Source of the DNA: Hymenobacter ginkgonis
Lineage (GTDB): Bacteria > Bacteroidota > Bacteroidia > Cytophagales > Hymenobacteraceae
Direction: 5' to 3'
Assembly (NCBI RefSeq): GCF_009755225.1
Contig: NZ_WQKZ01000006.1
Span: forward strand, 124,001 to 188,000
Length of the DNA stretch: 64,000 nucleotides
Shown: one piece after another, positions 9,099 through 17,535 of the stretch
Layout of the letters: every line of letters starts with the position of its first letter
Numbering within the stretch: the first letter of the stretch is position 1
Notes under the pieces: model-generated
Seen by the model: the letters and a program-made list of their open reading frames with translations, nothing else
Database searches by the model: none
Told to the model about the DNA's origin: nothing
Made by a program: the position numbers and the translations under genes

Positions 9099-10517
9099 AT
9101 GACTGTATTCGCTACTGGCCCAGCTGGCCGTTTTTGGGCGCTGCTAGGCTATTTGTTGCTGGCCACCTGCGGCGCGCGGCTTTATGCCTACGACGTGACG
9201 GTGGCCCAGGATGGCAGCGGTACCTACCGCACTATTCAGGCGGCCGTGGCGGCGGCGCCCGAGGGGCGCACGGCCACTTACACCATCTTCATCAAGGATG
9301 GCATTTATACCGAGAAGGTTATCGTGCCGGCTACCAAGCCTTTTTTGCAGTTCGTGGGCCAAAGCGTGGCCAATACCATCCTCACTTGGCACGACAATAA
9401 CAAGACGCCCAACGGCCAGGGTGGCACCGTGGGCACGGGTGGCTCGGGCAGCATTGTCGTGAATGCTACCGATTTTTCGGCCCTGAACCTGACGTTCGTC
9501 AACTCGTTTGGCGACGGCTCGCAGGCGGTGGCCGTGAGTTTGTACGCCGACCGGGCGGCGTTCCAAAACTGCCGCTTTCTGGGCAACCAAGACACGCTGC
9601 TGACCTATGAAAGCAACGGCGCCGTATCGCGTCACTACTTCCAAGATTGCTACATTGATGGCAACGTCGATTTCATCTTCGGCAACGCGATTGCTATTTT
9701 TGACAACTGCGTGATTTACGCCAAAACCCGCGTGGTAAACCCGGCGGCGTCCTACATCACGGCCGCCAATACACCGCCTACCCAGCGCTACGGCTACTTG
9801 TTTCGGCACGCCAAAATCCCCGCCAACAACGGCACTACCCTGTATTACCTGGGCCGGCCCTGGCAGAATGCAGCCGGCTTTTCGGTGGCGGCGGGCAATC
9901 TGTCGCACCCTCAAGTTATTTTCCTGCATACCAAAGTAGGCGCTAATGAGATTCAGCCGGCTGGCTGGGTGGTTTGGAACGCGGGCACCGACACCACCAA
10001 AATCACCTACGGCGAATACCAGACCCGTTACTTGGCCGGCCAGCCAGTAGCTACCGCCCAGCGCGTAGGCTGGGCGCGGCAACTGGCGCCCGCTGATACG
10101 GTGGCGTACACGCTCGCCAACTTGTTTGGCCCCGGCACGGGCACTGCTACCCGCACTGGCGCGCCCGTGAGTGCCGCCTGGGACCCTGCCACCGTGGCGC
10201 CCGTTTTTGGCCACTACCGGGCCCCCGACATTGCCGTATCCAACTTGCGCGCCACCCAAACCGCCACCCAAACACTCCTGCAATGGAACATCAGCTGGGC
10301 GATGGCGGGCATTAAATACGACCTTTACCGCTCGGCCGATAACAGCACGTTTAAGCGTATCCGCAGCCAAACGGCGGCTACCGACTCGCTCTACAACTTT
10401 GCGGCGAGCGATGCCCTACCCCCCCTCGGCACTACGTACTACTATAAGGTAGTGGCTTCGAAAAAGAAGCTGGCGCCGCATACCACGCCGGTCGTGCCGG
10501 TGGTGCGCGGTCATTAA
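9099..10517 (+). CDS. Pectin methylesterase (CE8) with C-terminal FN3-like domain
   Basis: Secreted carbohydrate esterase family 8 protein that demethylates homogalacturonan. The ATG at 9099 is chosen because it opens a signal peptide (TVFATGPAGRFWALLGYLLLATCG, cut near LYA). A TTG 33 nt upstream is in frame but less likely. The right-handed beta-helix carries the family signature residues: GIYTEK near residue 68, QDT with Q164/D165, VDFIFGNA with D191 and LGRPW with R253/W255, matching the catalytic Gln, two Asp, Arg and Trp of the family. After the esterase (~residue 370) there is an ~80-residue fibronectin-III-like domain (LLQWN...YDLYRSAD...YYYKVV), often a carbohydrate- or surface-associated module. 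Confidence 0.92.
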   Translation: MTVFATGPAGRFWALLGYLLLATCGARLYAYDVTVAQDGSGTYRTIQAAVAAAPEGRTATYTIFIKDGIYTEKVIVPATKPFLQFVGQSVANTILTWHDNNKTPNGQGGTVGTGGSGSIVVNATDFSALNLTFVNSFGDGSQAVAVSLYADRAAFQNCRFLGNQDTLLTYESNGAVSRHYFQDCYIDGNVDFIFGNAIAIFDNCVIYAKTRVVNPAASYITAANTPPTQRYGYLFRHAKIPANNGTTLYYLGRPWQNAAGFSVAAGNLSHPQVIFLHTKVGANEIQPAGWVVWNAGTDTTKITYGEYQTRYLAGQPVATAQRVGWARQLAPADTVAYTLANLFGPGTGTATRTGAPVSAAWDPATVAPVFGHYRAPDIAVSNLRATQTATQTLLQWNISWAMAGIKYDLYRSADNSTFKRIRSQTAATDSLYNFAASDALPPLGTTYYYKVVASKKKLAPHTTPVVPVVRGH

Positions 10518-10581
10518 GCGCCACCCCGCTCACATAGCCAGCCGCCCCACATATGCGCGCTGTTGCTCAAATTTGCGGGCG

Positions 10582-11184
10582 ATGTCCGTTTTCACGACCT
10601 ACCTCCAACTGGGCTTTCTGCACATTTGCAGCTGGAAGGCTACCGACCACCTCACCTTTCTGCTGGCGCTGTGCGCGCCCTACGTGCTGGCCGACTGGCG
10701 GCGCGTGGTGGCGCTGGTTACGAGCTTCACCGTAGGCCATTCCATCACGCTGGCGCTGGCTACGCTGGGCCTCGTGGGCGTAAATGCGCCCGTGGTAGAG
10801 GCGCTGATTCCGGTCACCATCCTCCTCACGGCCTTGGTAGATATGCGCCAGGCGGGGCCGGCGCTGGCCCGGCAGTCGCGCCGCCCTACCCCCCTTATTT
10901 GGTCGGCACCCAATGCGTTGGCCGTTGCGTTCGGGCTGATTCACGGGCTGGGGTTTTCCAATTATTTGCGGGCGCTGCTAGGGAGTCAGCGCCGCCCGGT
11001 GGTCGAGTTGCTGTCCTTCAACCTGGGCGTTGAGATGGGCCAGCTATTAGTAGTAAGTGGAATTTTGCTGTTCGGCTTTATCATGCTGCGCATCTTCGGC
11101 GTGGCCCGCCGCGACTGGATACTCACCACTAGCGGCGCGGCGCTGGGCGTGGCCGCGCTACTGCTTGTGCAAATGTTTGCCTAA
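10582..11184 (+). CDS. HupE/UreJ-like membrane protein
   Basis: About 200 residues with five or six hydrophobic helices. Histidine motifs typical of the HupE/UreJ family lie at helix ends: FLHICSWKATDHLTFLLALC near the N-terminus, SFTVGHSITLALA, and IHGLGFSNYL in the second half. Family members are proposed nickel or metal permeases of hydrogenase and urease loci, but many genomes, as here, carry one with neither nearby. The ATG at 10582 is preferred over an upstream TTG. A Rho-independent terminator follows. Function in this organism is unknown. Confidence 0.75.
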   Translation: MSVFTTYLQLGFLHICSWKATDHLTFLLALCAPYVLADWRRVVALVTSFTVGHSITLALATLGLVGVNAPVVEALIPVTILLTALVDMRQAGPALARQSRRPTPLIWSAPNALAVAFGLIHGLGFSNYLRALLGSQRRPVVELLSFNLGVEMGQLLVVSGILLFGFIMLRIFGVARRDWILTTSGAALGVAALLLVQMFA

Positions 11185-11228
11185 GGAAACAGGGGGTAGG
11201 CAATAGAAGAAAGCACGTTATCAGGAAA

Positions 11229-11272
11229 GAAGAACGACCTAGAGTGCGCAGCCGGTCGTTCTTCTCTTTTGC
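11229..11272 (+). terminator. Terminator after the HupE-like gene
   Basis: GAAGAACGACC pairs perfectly with GGTCGTTCTTC across a 14-nt loop, followed by TCTTTT. It lies 45 bp after the HupE-like stop. Confidence 0.75.
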
Positions 11273-11317
11273 GTGCAAATAGGTCTTGCCTCCTTCCACT
11301 TCCCGCAACCCCCGGTG

Positions 11318-11325
11318 TATCTTCG
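11318..11325 (+). promoter_or_regulatory. Candidate -7 box (TATCTTCG) of the M1 peptidase gene
   Basis: TATCTTCG fits TAnnTTYG, a variant of the Bacteroidota -7 element that recurs before several genes here. It is 36 bp upstream of the chosen ATG. No convincing -33 element is visible. Confidence 0.4.
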
Positions 11326-11361
11326 CCGACTATACCCACTGATTCTCTTTACCCTTCTTCT

Positions 11362-13785
11362 ATGCGTATTTCGCTACTGGCTGCCGGGCTGGGGCTACTG
11401 CTGGCCCCCGCCATTGGCCGGGCTCAGACGACCAACTCCGGGACTGATAAATTTGCGCAGCTCGAAACGCTGCTCCCTACCCCCAATTCGTACCGCACCG
11501 CCAGCGGCGCGCCCGGCCCGCAGTACTGGCAGCAGCGCGCCGACTACAACATCAAGGTGAGCCTCGACGACCAGAAGCAGGCCATCACCGGCTCGGAGAC
11601 CATCACTTATACCAACCTCTCGCCCGATGTGCTGACCTACCTGTGGGTGCAGCTCGACCAGAATATTCTGGCCAAAAACTCCATCACGGCGGCTACCAAT
11701 GTGGGCCAGGTAGCGGGGGGTAGGCTCTCGTTTCAGGAGCTCGACAACCAGCTGGCGGTGGCCGAGTTTGATGGCGGCTACAAAATCGCGGCCGTGACCG
11801 ACGCGGGTGGTAAGGCGCTGAAGTACACCATCAACCACACGATGATGCGCATCGACCTGCCTACCCCCCTGCGGCCCAAACAGGCCATTTCGTTTGGGGT
11901 AAAGTGGAGCTACAACATCAGCGACCAGCTCAAAATAAACGAGCGCAGCGGCTACGAGTACTTCCCGGCCGACAAGAACTACCTCTACGAAATGGCACAG
12001 TTTTACCCCCGCATGGCCGTCTATTCCGACGCTACGGGCTGGCAGAACAAGCAGTTTTTGGGTAATGGCGAGTTTACGCTGCCCTTCGGCAACTACCGCG
12101 TGAGCATCACGGCGCCCGCCGACCACATTGTGGGCGCCACCGGTACGCTGCAAAATGCGTCGCAGGTGCTCACGGCCACCCAAATCAAGCGCTTGGCGCA
12201 AGCCAAAAACGCCAAGAAGCCGGTGCTCATCGTGAGCCAGGACGAGGCCACGCGCAACGAAACCAGCCGCGCCACCGGCACCAAAACCTGGACCTTTGCC
12301 GCCACCAACGTGCGCGATTTTGCCTGGGCTAGCTCGCGCAAATTCATCTGGGATGCCATGCAAATTACGCAGAGCGGCAAGCCCGTGCTCTGCATGAGTT
12401 ACTACCCCAAGGAAGGTAACCCGCTGTGGGGCAAGTACTCTACTGAGGTGGTGGCCCACACCATCAAGACGTATTCGAAGTTCACCATTCCCTACGCTTA
12501 CCCCGTGGCCATCTCGGTGCACGGCCCGGTGGGCGGCATGGAATACCCGATGATTTGCTTCAACGGCGGCCGGCCCGAGAAGGACGGCACCTACTCGGCC
12601 GACCGGAAATACGGGATGATTTCGGTGATTATCCACGAAGTGGGCCACAACTTCTTCCCGATGATTGTGAACTCCGACGAGCGCCAGTGGACCTGGATGG
12701 ACGAGGGCCTCAACACCTTCTGCCAGTACCTAACCGAGCAGGAGTGGGAGCGCGACTACCCCAGCCGCCGCGGCGAGCCCAAGAACATCGTGGACTACAT
12801 GCGCACCGATAAGAGCCTGCAAACCCCGATTATGACCAACTCGGAGTCGGTATTGCAGTTCGGCAACAACGCTTACGGCAAGCCCGCCACTGCCCTCAAT
12901 ATCCTGCGCGAGACAGTGATGGGCCGCGAATTATTCGACTACGCCTTCAAAACCTACGCCCAGCGCTGGGCCTACAAGCACCCGCAGCCGGCCGACTTCT
13001 TCCGTACCATGGAAGACGCCTCGGCTGTGGACCTCGACTGGTTCTGGCGCGGCTGGTTCTACACTACCGAGCGCTGCGATATTTCGCTCGATGGCGTGAA
13101 ATATTACCGCCCCAACACCAAGAACCCCGGCGTCGAAAACGCCCGCTTGCAGAACGAGCGCCAGGCCCAGCTGCCCAGCATCTCGGCTCAGCGCAATGCT
13201 ACCGACCTCAAAACCACCGCCGTGGATGAGAAGCCCGACCTCAAGGATTTCTACAACGGCTACGACCCGCTGGCCGTGAGCGAGGCCGACAAGCAGCGCT
13301 ACTTCCAGTACCTGAGCACGCTCAACCCGCAGCAGCAAGGCCGCCTCAACAGCAACCTCAACCTTTATGAGCTGAACCTGCACAACGTGGGTGGCCTCGT
13401 GATGCCCGTCATCATTCAGATGACCTACGACGATGGCAGCTCGGATATCGTGAACATTCCGGCCGAAATCTGGCGCAAAAACAACGAGCAGGTGACCAAG
13501 ATTATCGTGTCGCCCAAAAATGTGGTGTCGTTTGTGCTCGACCCCTACCAGCAAACTGCCGATACCGACCTGAGCAACAACGCCTACCCCCGCCAGCCCA
13601 CGCCTTCGCGCTTCGACTTGTTCCAGCAAGGCCAGGCCGGCAACAATGCCCAGCAGCCCCTCAACCCCATGCAGCAAGCCACCACGGCTGCGCCAGCGCC
13701 CGCTACCCCCGGCACCACCGGCCAGCCCGCGCCTGCCATGCCCTTGCAGCAGCGCGAGAAAAAGCCGAACCCCAGCGGCCGCTAG
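11362..13785 (+). CDS. M1 family zinc aminopeptidase, secreted
   Basis: An 807-residue gluzincin metallopeptidase. The ATG at 11362 is chosen because it starts a signal peptide (RISLLAAGLGLLLAPAIGRAQ); the longer reading frame has 31 extra residues without signal character. After an N-terminal beta domain with the LSPDVLTYLWVQLDQN motif, the exopeptidase motif appears as GGMEYP and the zinc site as HEVGH (H425, E426, H429) with the third ligand E448 eighteen residues later (WMDEGLN). A Pro/Ala/Gln-rich tail of ~60 residues ends the protein. Members of this branch (ERAP-like, secreted in Bacteroidota) cleave N-terminal residues from peptides, probably in the periplasm. Confidence 0.93.
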   Translation: MRISLLAAGLGLLLAPAIGRAQTTNSGTDKFAQLETLLPTPNSYRTASGAPGPQYWQQRADYNIKVSLDDQKQAITGSETITYTNLSPDVLTYLWVQLDQNILAKNSITAATNVGQVAGGRLSFQELDNQLAVAEFDGGYKIAAVTDAGGKALKYTINHTMMRIDLPTPLRPKQAISFGVKWSYNISDQLKINERSGYEYFPADKNYLYEMAQFYPRMAVYSDATGWQNKQFLGNGEFTLPFGNYRVSITAPADHIVGATGTLQNASQVLTATQIKRLAQAKNAKKPVLIVSQDEATRNETSRATGTKTWTFAATNVRDFAWASSRKFIWDAMQITQSGKPVLCMSYYPKEGNPLWGKYSTEVVAHTIKTYSKFTIPYAYPVAISVHGPVGGMEYPMICFNGGRPEKDGTYSADRKYGMISVIIHEVGHNFFPMIVNSDERQWTWMDEGLNTFCQYLTEQEWERDYPSRRGEPKNIVDYMRTDKSLQTPIMTNSESVLQFGNNAYGKPATALNILRETVMGRELFDYAFKTYAQRWAYKHPQPADFFRTMEDASAVDLDWFWRGWFYTTERCDISLDGVKYYRPNTKNPGVENARLQNERQAQLPSISAQRNATDLKTTAVDEKPDLKDFYNGYDPLAVSEADKQRYFQYLSTLNPQQQGRLNSNLNLYELNLHNVGGLVMPVIIQMTYDDGSSDIVNIPAEIWRKNNEQVTKIIVSPKNVVSFVLDPYQQTADTDLSNNAYPRQPTPSRFDLFQQGQAGNNAQQPLNPMQQATTAAPAPATPGTTGQPAPAMPLQQREKKPNPSGR

Positions 13786-13805
13786 CCACGATTTCTTAAA
13801 TAAGC

Positions 13806-13839
13806 AAAAAGCGCCAGTCGGTTTCGGCTGGCGCTTTTT
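13806..13839 (+). terminator. Rho-independent terminator of the M1 peptidase gene
   Basis: AAAAAGCGCCAG pairs with CTGGCGCTTTTT around a 10-nt loop, 21 bp after the stop codon. The flanking A and T runs would let it act in both directions. Confidence 0.88.
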
Positions 13840-13910
13840 GTTGGGGGTAGGGGTTGCCACGTAACGAGGTCTGCTGAGGTAATAAGTGCGGGCAGGTCGC
13901 CCATTGCATC

Positions 13911-14055
13911 ACCCTCGCCCCCTAGCCTCCTCTCCTTGGGGAGAGGGGGAACTAACTCTAGTTTGGGCTTTTGCTCTAGCCTTTTGATTTATAATTTAAC
14001 ATTAGGTTAAAACTAGTTCCCCTCTCCCCAAGGAGAGGGGGCTGGGGGGTGAGGT
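13911..14055. repeat. Large palindrome, CCCCTCTCC family
   Basis: The arm from ~13911 to 13955, containing CTCTCCTTGGGGAGAG, is inverted at ~14014-14055 (CTCTCCCCAAGGAGAG), with an AT-rich ~55 bp centre. Each arm contains its own smaller hairpin. This accounts for most of the 355-bp gap between the M1 peptidase and AraC genes. A half-length relative occurs near 24.6 kb. No transposase is associated, so it could be a non-autonomous mobile repeat. Confidence 0.75.
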
Positions 14056-14141
14056 CGACGCCAGCACAACGCCCACGAACTCCCGAACAGCAGCCGGTAA
14101 TCAGCAATTTTCGCCCGGCGCGGTAGTTTCTTGCGCCTCGT

Positions 14142-15020
14142 ATGAAGCCCGCTACCCTGCCCGTGCTGCCACTGGCCGCTTTTCCAGCGCCCGCTACTGC
14201 CGCCTCGGCGGCGCGGCATCCCTACTATGTGCAGCAGCTCGCCGCCCACGTGGCGCAGTTTCCGGGCGTGAGTGCGCCGCACGCGCACGACTTTTATTTG
14301 CTGCTCTACATTACGCGCGGTAGCGGCACGCACACCATTGATTTGCAGGCGTATGAGTTGCGGCCGGGCGCCTTGTTTTTCTTGGCGCCGGGGCAGGTGC
14401 ATGGCTGGGAGCTGAGCGCCGACGCAGCGGGCTACATCGTGTTTTTTGAGGCCGAATTTTACCAGCGGCACTACCCGGCCGGCCGCCTGCTGAGCTACCC
14501 GTTTTTCGACCCTAGCCACCTGCCAGTGTGCTACCTGCCTGCCCCCGGCAACGCCATCGAGCCGCTGCTAGGCCAGCTGTGGCAGGAAGCCCGCCCGCCC
14601 GCGGCCCCGCCCAGCGATGAGGTAGTGGCCGCCTACCTCTTCTTGGTGCTGGAGCTGGCGGCGCGGTGCTACCCCGCCACTATGGCCCCGGCTGCCGCGT
14701 TGGGCCGGCAGCAGGTGCGCGAGTTCAGCCGCCTGCTCAATCAGCACTTTCGGCAGGAGAAAACGGTGGCTTTCTATGCCGATAAACTGAATGTCAGCCC
14801 CAACCACCTCACCGCTATTTGCCAGCGCGTGGTGGGCCACCCGGCCCGCGACCTTATCGTGGCCCGCGTGATGGCCGATGCCCAACGCCGCCTGCGCCAC
14901 TCGGCCGATTCGGTGGCGCAGGTGGCCGCGGCCCTAGGCTACGACGATACGTCGTACTTCAGCCGCGCCTTCAAAAAGCACGTGGGCCTAACGCCCGAAG
15001 CCTTTCGCAAACAGCGTTGA
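14142..15020 (+). CDS. AraC-family transcriptional regulator with cupin sensor domain
   Basis: A 292-residue regulator. Residues ~35-170 form a cupin-like ligand-binding domain (HAHDFYLLLYITRGSGTHT, then GALFFLAPGQVHGW). Residues ~190-292 hold the tandem helix-turn-helix of AraC/XylS proteins (FYADKLNVSPNHLTAICQ, VAQVAAALGYDDTSYFSRAFKKHVGLTPEAFR). This class usually activates catabolic or stress genes in response to a small ligand. No obvious target is fixed by position; it stands alone between a palindrome and the DUF983 gene. Confidence 0.9.
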   Translation: MKPATLPVLPLAAFPAPATAASAARHPYYVQQLAAHVAQFPGVSAPHAHDFYLLLYITRGSGTHTIDLQAYELRPGALFFLAPGQVHGWELSADAAGYIVFFEAEFYQRHYPAGRLLSYPFFDPSHLPVCYLPAPGNAIEPLLGQLWQEARPPAAPPSDEVVAAYLFLVLELAARCYPATMAPAAALGRQQVREFSRLLNQHFRQEKTVAFYADKLNVSPNHLTAICQRVVGHPARDLIVARVMADAQRRLRHSADSVAQVAAALGYDDTSYFSRAFKKHVGLTPEAFRKQR

Positions 15021-15072
15021 TTTGTGCGGTCTTTGCCCGCCTTCGGCTCTTTTAGAGGGGGTAGGGGCCGGG

Positions 15073-15080
15073 TAATTTTG
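15073..15080 (+). promoter_or_regulatory. Candidate -7 box (TAATTTTG) of the DUF983 gene
   Basis: It matches TAnnTTTG exactly and lies 28 bp upstream of the ATG. The -33 region is not clear. Confidence 0.5.
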
Positions 15081-15108
15081 TAGGGTACTTCACGCTTCTA
15101 TTTCGGCT

Positions 15109-15507
15109 ATGGCTGCTCCTCTCGAATCCTCGACGCTGGCTTTGGCGGCGCTGCGCTGCCCGCGCTGCCACCAAGGCAACTTATTTACCTACCCCGCTTA
15201 CAAGCTCACGAAGTTCGCCGATATGCCCGAACACTGCCCGGTGTGCGGCCAGGCCTACGAGCCCGAGCCAGGCTTTTACTGGGGCGCCATGTTTGTGAGC
15301 TACTTCTTCGCCGTAGCCGTGTTTGCGGTAAGCGGCGTGGCGCTGTACTACCTGGCCGGCGACCCGCCGCTGTGGGTGTACGTGAGCACGGTGGCGGTGG
15401 TATCGCTGCTCTCGACGCCACTGGTCTTTCGCTACTCGCGGGCCATTATGCTCTATTTATTCGGGGGCGTAAGCTATAATCCGACTTGGGTAGCGCGCCG
15501 GGCTTGA
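15109..15507 (+). CDS. DUF983 membrane protein
   Basis: A 132-residue protein with an N-terminal zinc-ribbon-like part holding two CxxC motifs (CPRCH, CPVCG), the FYWGAMFVSYFFAV segment typical of DUF983, and two transmembrane helices at ~65-85 and ~92-112. Such proteins are widespread in alpha-proteobacteria and Bacteroidota with no defined function. It is preceded by a good -7 box and followed by a terminator, so it is probably monocistronic. Confidence 0.85.
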   Translation: MAAPLESSTLALAALRCPRCHQGNLFTYPAYKLTKFADMPEHCPVCGQAYEPEPGFYWGAMFVSYFFAVAVFAVSGVALYYLAGDPPLWVYVSTVAVVSLLSTPLVFRYSRAIMLYLFGGVSYNPTWVARRA

Positions 15508-15542
15508 GGCGTGTTTCCAGGAGTAGCTGTTCGTGTTACGGC

Positions 15543-15575
15543 AAAAGCCGGCTGCTTTTTGCGGCCGGCTTTTTT
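15543..15575 (+). terminator. Terminator after the DUF983 gene
   Basis: AAAAGCCGGC pairs with GCCGGCTTTT and runs into TTTTTT, 36 bp downstream of the stop. Confidence 0.87.
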
Positions 15576-15767
15576 GCGTAGGAGAAGCTACTAAGCCGTC
15601 CGTAGTCTGCGCTAAATAGACAGGGGTAGGAGAGTTGCGATTTGCAGTGCTCAATCTGACGCTTTGCAGTGATAATTAATAGCTTACTACTCCATCTGCG
15701 TAGGCAAACAGTGGAGAGCGCTATTACGTAGTAGAAAGCTGCCTCACCACGCGCTATTTCTACCCGA

Positions 15768-16415
15768 ATGCTACCTCCTGACGACCACACTCCTGACCAG
15801 GCCGCTACGCCGCCTGGCCCTTCCCGCCGTTCCTTCCTCAAGCAAACCGGCGGTTTGCTGGGGGTGGCGCTGGCCCCGCCCATTGCCAGCCAGGCCGAAG
15901 CACTGGCCGACAAGCTGGCCCCGGCCAGCCCCATCGTATCGGGCCCTACCAACGTGAGCCTCAACATCAACGGCCAGGCGCGCAACTTGCGCCTCGAGCC
16001 GCGCACTACCCTGCTCGACGCCCTGCGCGAAAACCTCGACCTGACGGGTACTAAAAAAGGCTGCGACCACGGCCAGTGCGGTGCCTGCACCGTGCACGTG
16101 GACGGCCGCCGCGTCAACGCTTGCCTCACGCTGGCTGTGATGAGCCAGGGTAAGCAAATCACGACCATCGAAGGCCTGGCCAAGGGCGAAGAATTGCACC
16201 CCATGCAGGAGGCTTTTCTCAAGCACGACGGCTTTCAGTGCGGCTACTGCACGCCGGGCCAGATTATGTCGGGCGTATCGTGCGTGAAAGAGGGCCACGC
16301 TACCACCGACGACCAGACCCGCGAGTGGATGAGCGGCAACATCTGCCGTTGCGGCGCCTACCCCAACATCCTGGCCGCCGTGCGCGAAGTGGCTGGCCAA
16401 CAAGTAAAAGGCTAA
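15768..16415 (+). CDS. paoA: Aldehyde oxidoreductase 2Fe-2S subunit
   Basis: A 215-residue small subunit of a xanthine-oxidase-family molybdoenzyme. The N-terminus has a twin-arginine signal (SRRSFLKQTGGLLGVALAPP), so the assembled complex is expected in the periplasm. The plant-type ferredoxin cluster ligands are C99, C104, C107 and C119 (GCDHGQCGACTVHV). The second 2Fe-2S cluster uses C158, C161, C193 and C195 (QCGYCTPGQ, ICRCGAYPN). It is the first gene of a paoABC operon, five bp before paoB, and transfers electrons from the Mo subunit to FAD. The E. coli homologue (YagT) belongs to a complex detoxifying aromatic aldehydes. Confidence 0.93.
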   Translation: MLPPDDHTPDQAATPPGPSRRSFLKQTGGLLGVALAPPIASQAEALADKLAPASPIVSGPTNVSLNINGQARNLRLEPRTTLLDALRENLDLTGTKKGCDHGQCGACTVHVDGRRVNACLTLAVMSQGKQITTIEGLAKGEELHPMQEAFLKHDGFQCGYCTPGQIMSGVSCVKEGHATTDDQTREWMSGNICRCGAYPNILAAVREVAGQQVKG

Positions 16416-16419
16416 CCCG

Positions 16420-17400
16420 ATGAACAACTTCGCCTACACCCAAGCCGCTTCGACCAAGGAAGCCGCTACCGCCGCGCAAGCCGATAAGCAGGCTGCTTTT
16501 ATCAGCGGCGGCACCTCGCTCATCGACCTGATGAAGTCGAACATCGAGCAGCATACCCTGCTGATTGACCTCAACAAACTCTCGCTGCTGGGCATCGAAA
16601 ACTCGGCCGCTGGCCTGCGCATTGGCGCCCTCGAACGCATGAGCGACGTGGGCGAGCACCCGCAAGTAGTGCAGAACTACCCGGTGGTGTCGCAGGCGCT
16701 GCTGGCTTCGGCCTCGCCGCAGCTGCGCAACATGGCCAGCATGGGCGGCAATCTGTTGCAGCGCACGCGTTGCGGCTACTTCCGCGACACGGCGTTTCCG
16801 TGCAACAAGCGCGTGCCCGGCTCGGGCTGCCCCGCCCAAACGGGCGACAACCGCACGCTGGCCATCCTGGGCGGCAGCCCCAGTTGCATTGCCACCCACG
16901 CCTCCGACCTAGCCGTGTCGCTGGTGGCGCTCGAAGCCAAGCTTACCATCGAAAGCCCGAAAGGCCAACCGCGCACCGTGCCGCTGGCCGATTTTTATAA
17001 GCTGCCCGGCTCGACGCCGCACATCGAAAACCACTTGGCGCCCGGTGAAGTCATCACCGCCATCACCATTCCGGCCGCGGCGCACGCCCGGCGCTCGCAC
17101 TACCTCAAGGTGCGCGACCGTGCCTCGTACGCCTACGCACTGGTGTCGGCCGCCGTGGGGCTTGATGTGCAAGGGGGCACCATTCGCTCGGCCCGCGTGG
17201 CGCTAGGGGGGGTAGGCACCGTGCCGTGGCGCGTGCCCGCCGTGGAGCAAGCCTTGGTGGGCAAGTCCGCTACCGAAGACACTTTCCGGGCGGCCGCCGC
17301 ACTGGCCGTGCGCGATGCTTCCCCGCGCGAGCACAATAAGTTCAAGCTCGAGCTGGCCCAGCGCACCATAGTGCGGGCACTGTTGGAAGTAGCGGCCTAG
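16420..17400 (+). CDS. paoB: Aldehyde oxidoreductase FAD-binding subunit
   Basis: A 326-residue medium subunit. AFISGGTSLIDLMK near residues 26-39 is the FAD pyrophosphate-binding loop, and PQLRNMASMGGNLLQRTRCGYFRD the second FAD motif. Four cysteines (C118, C128, C137, C156) lie in the insertion that coordinates a 4Fe-4S cluster in E. coli PaoB, so this is the PaoB/YagS type and not plain xanthine dehydrogenase. It has no export signal of its own; export would depend on the Tat signal of PaoA. It is in an operon with paoA (4-nt gap) and probably paoC (135 bp downstream). Confidence 0.92.
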   Translation: MNNFAYTQAASTKEAATAAQADKQAAFISGGTSLIDLMKSNIEQHTLLIDLNKLSLLGIENSAAGLRIGALERMSDVGEHPQVVQNYPVVSQALLASASPQLRNMASMGGNLLQRTRCGYFRDTAFPCNKRVPGSGCPAQTGDNRTLAILGGSPSCIATHASDLAVSLVALEAKLTIESPKGQPRTVPLADFYKLPGSTPHIENHLAPGEVITAITIPAAAHARRSHYLKVRDRASYAYALVSAAVGLDVQGGTIRSARVALGGVGTVPWRVPAVEQALVGKSATEDTFRAAAALAVRDASPREHNKFKLELAQRTIVRALLEVAA

Positions 17401-17535
17401 CCTTACTCCCCTCGCAGAGCCGAAGCAAGCAAAATTATTTCATCAATAAAGCAGCCTAGCTGCTGGTTGCCCTAGGCTTTCTTCCCTAAACAAGGACGGG
17501 GTAGGGGTAAAGCTAGCTGCTAGCTCCACGCTATT

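Noticed and set aside
9144-10370. 408-codon minus-strand frame opposite the CE8 gene
   Set aside because: The plus strand carries all four CE8 signature motifs.
11395-12648. 417-codon minus-strand frame opposite the M1 peptidase
   Set aside because: Antisense shadow of a gene with an intact zinc site; no signal, domain or promoter of its own.
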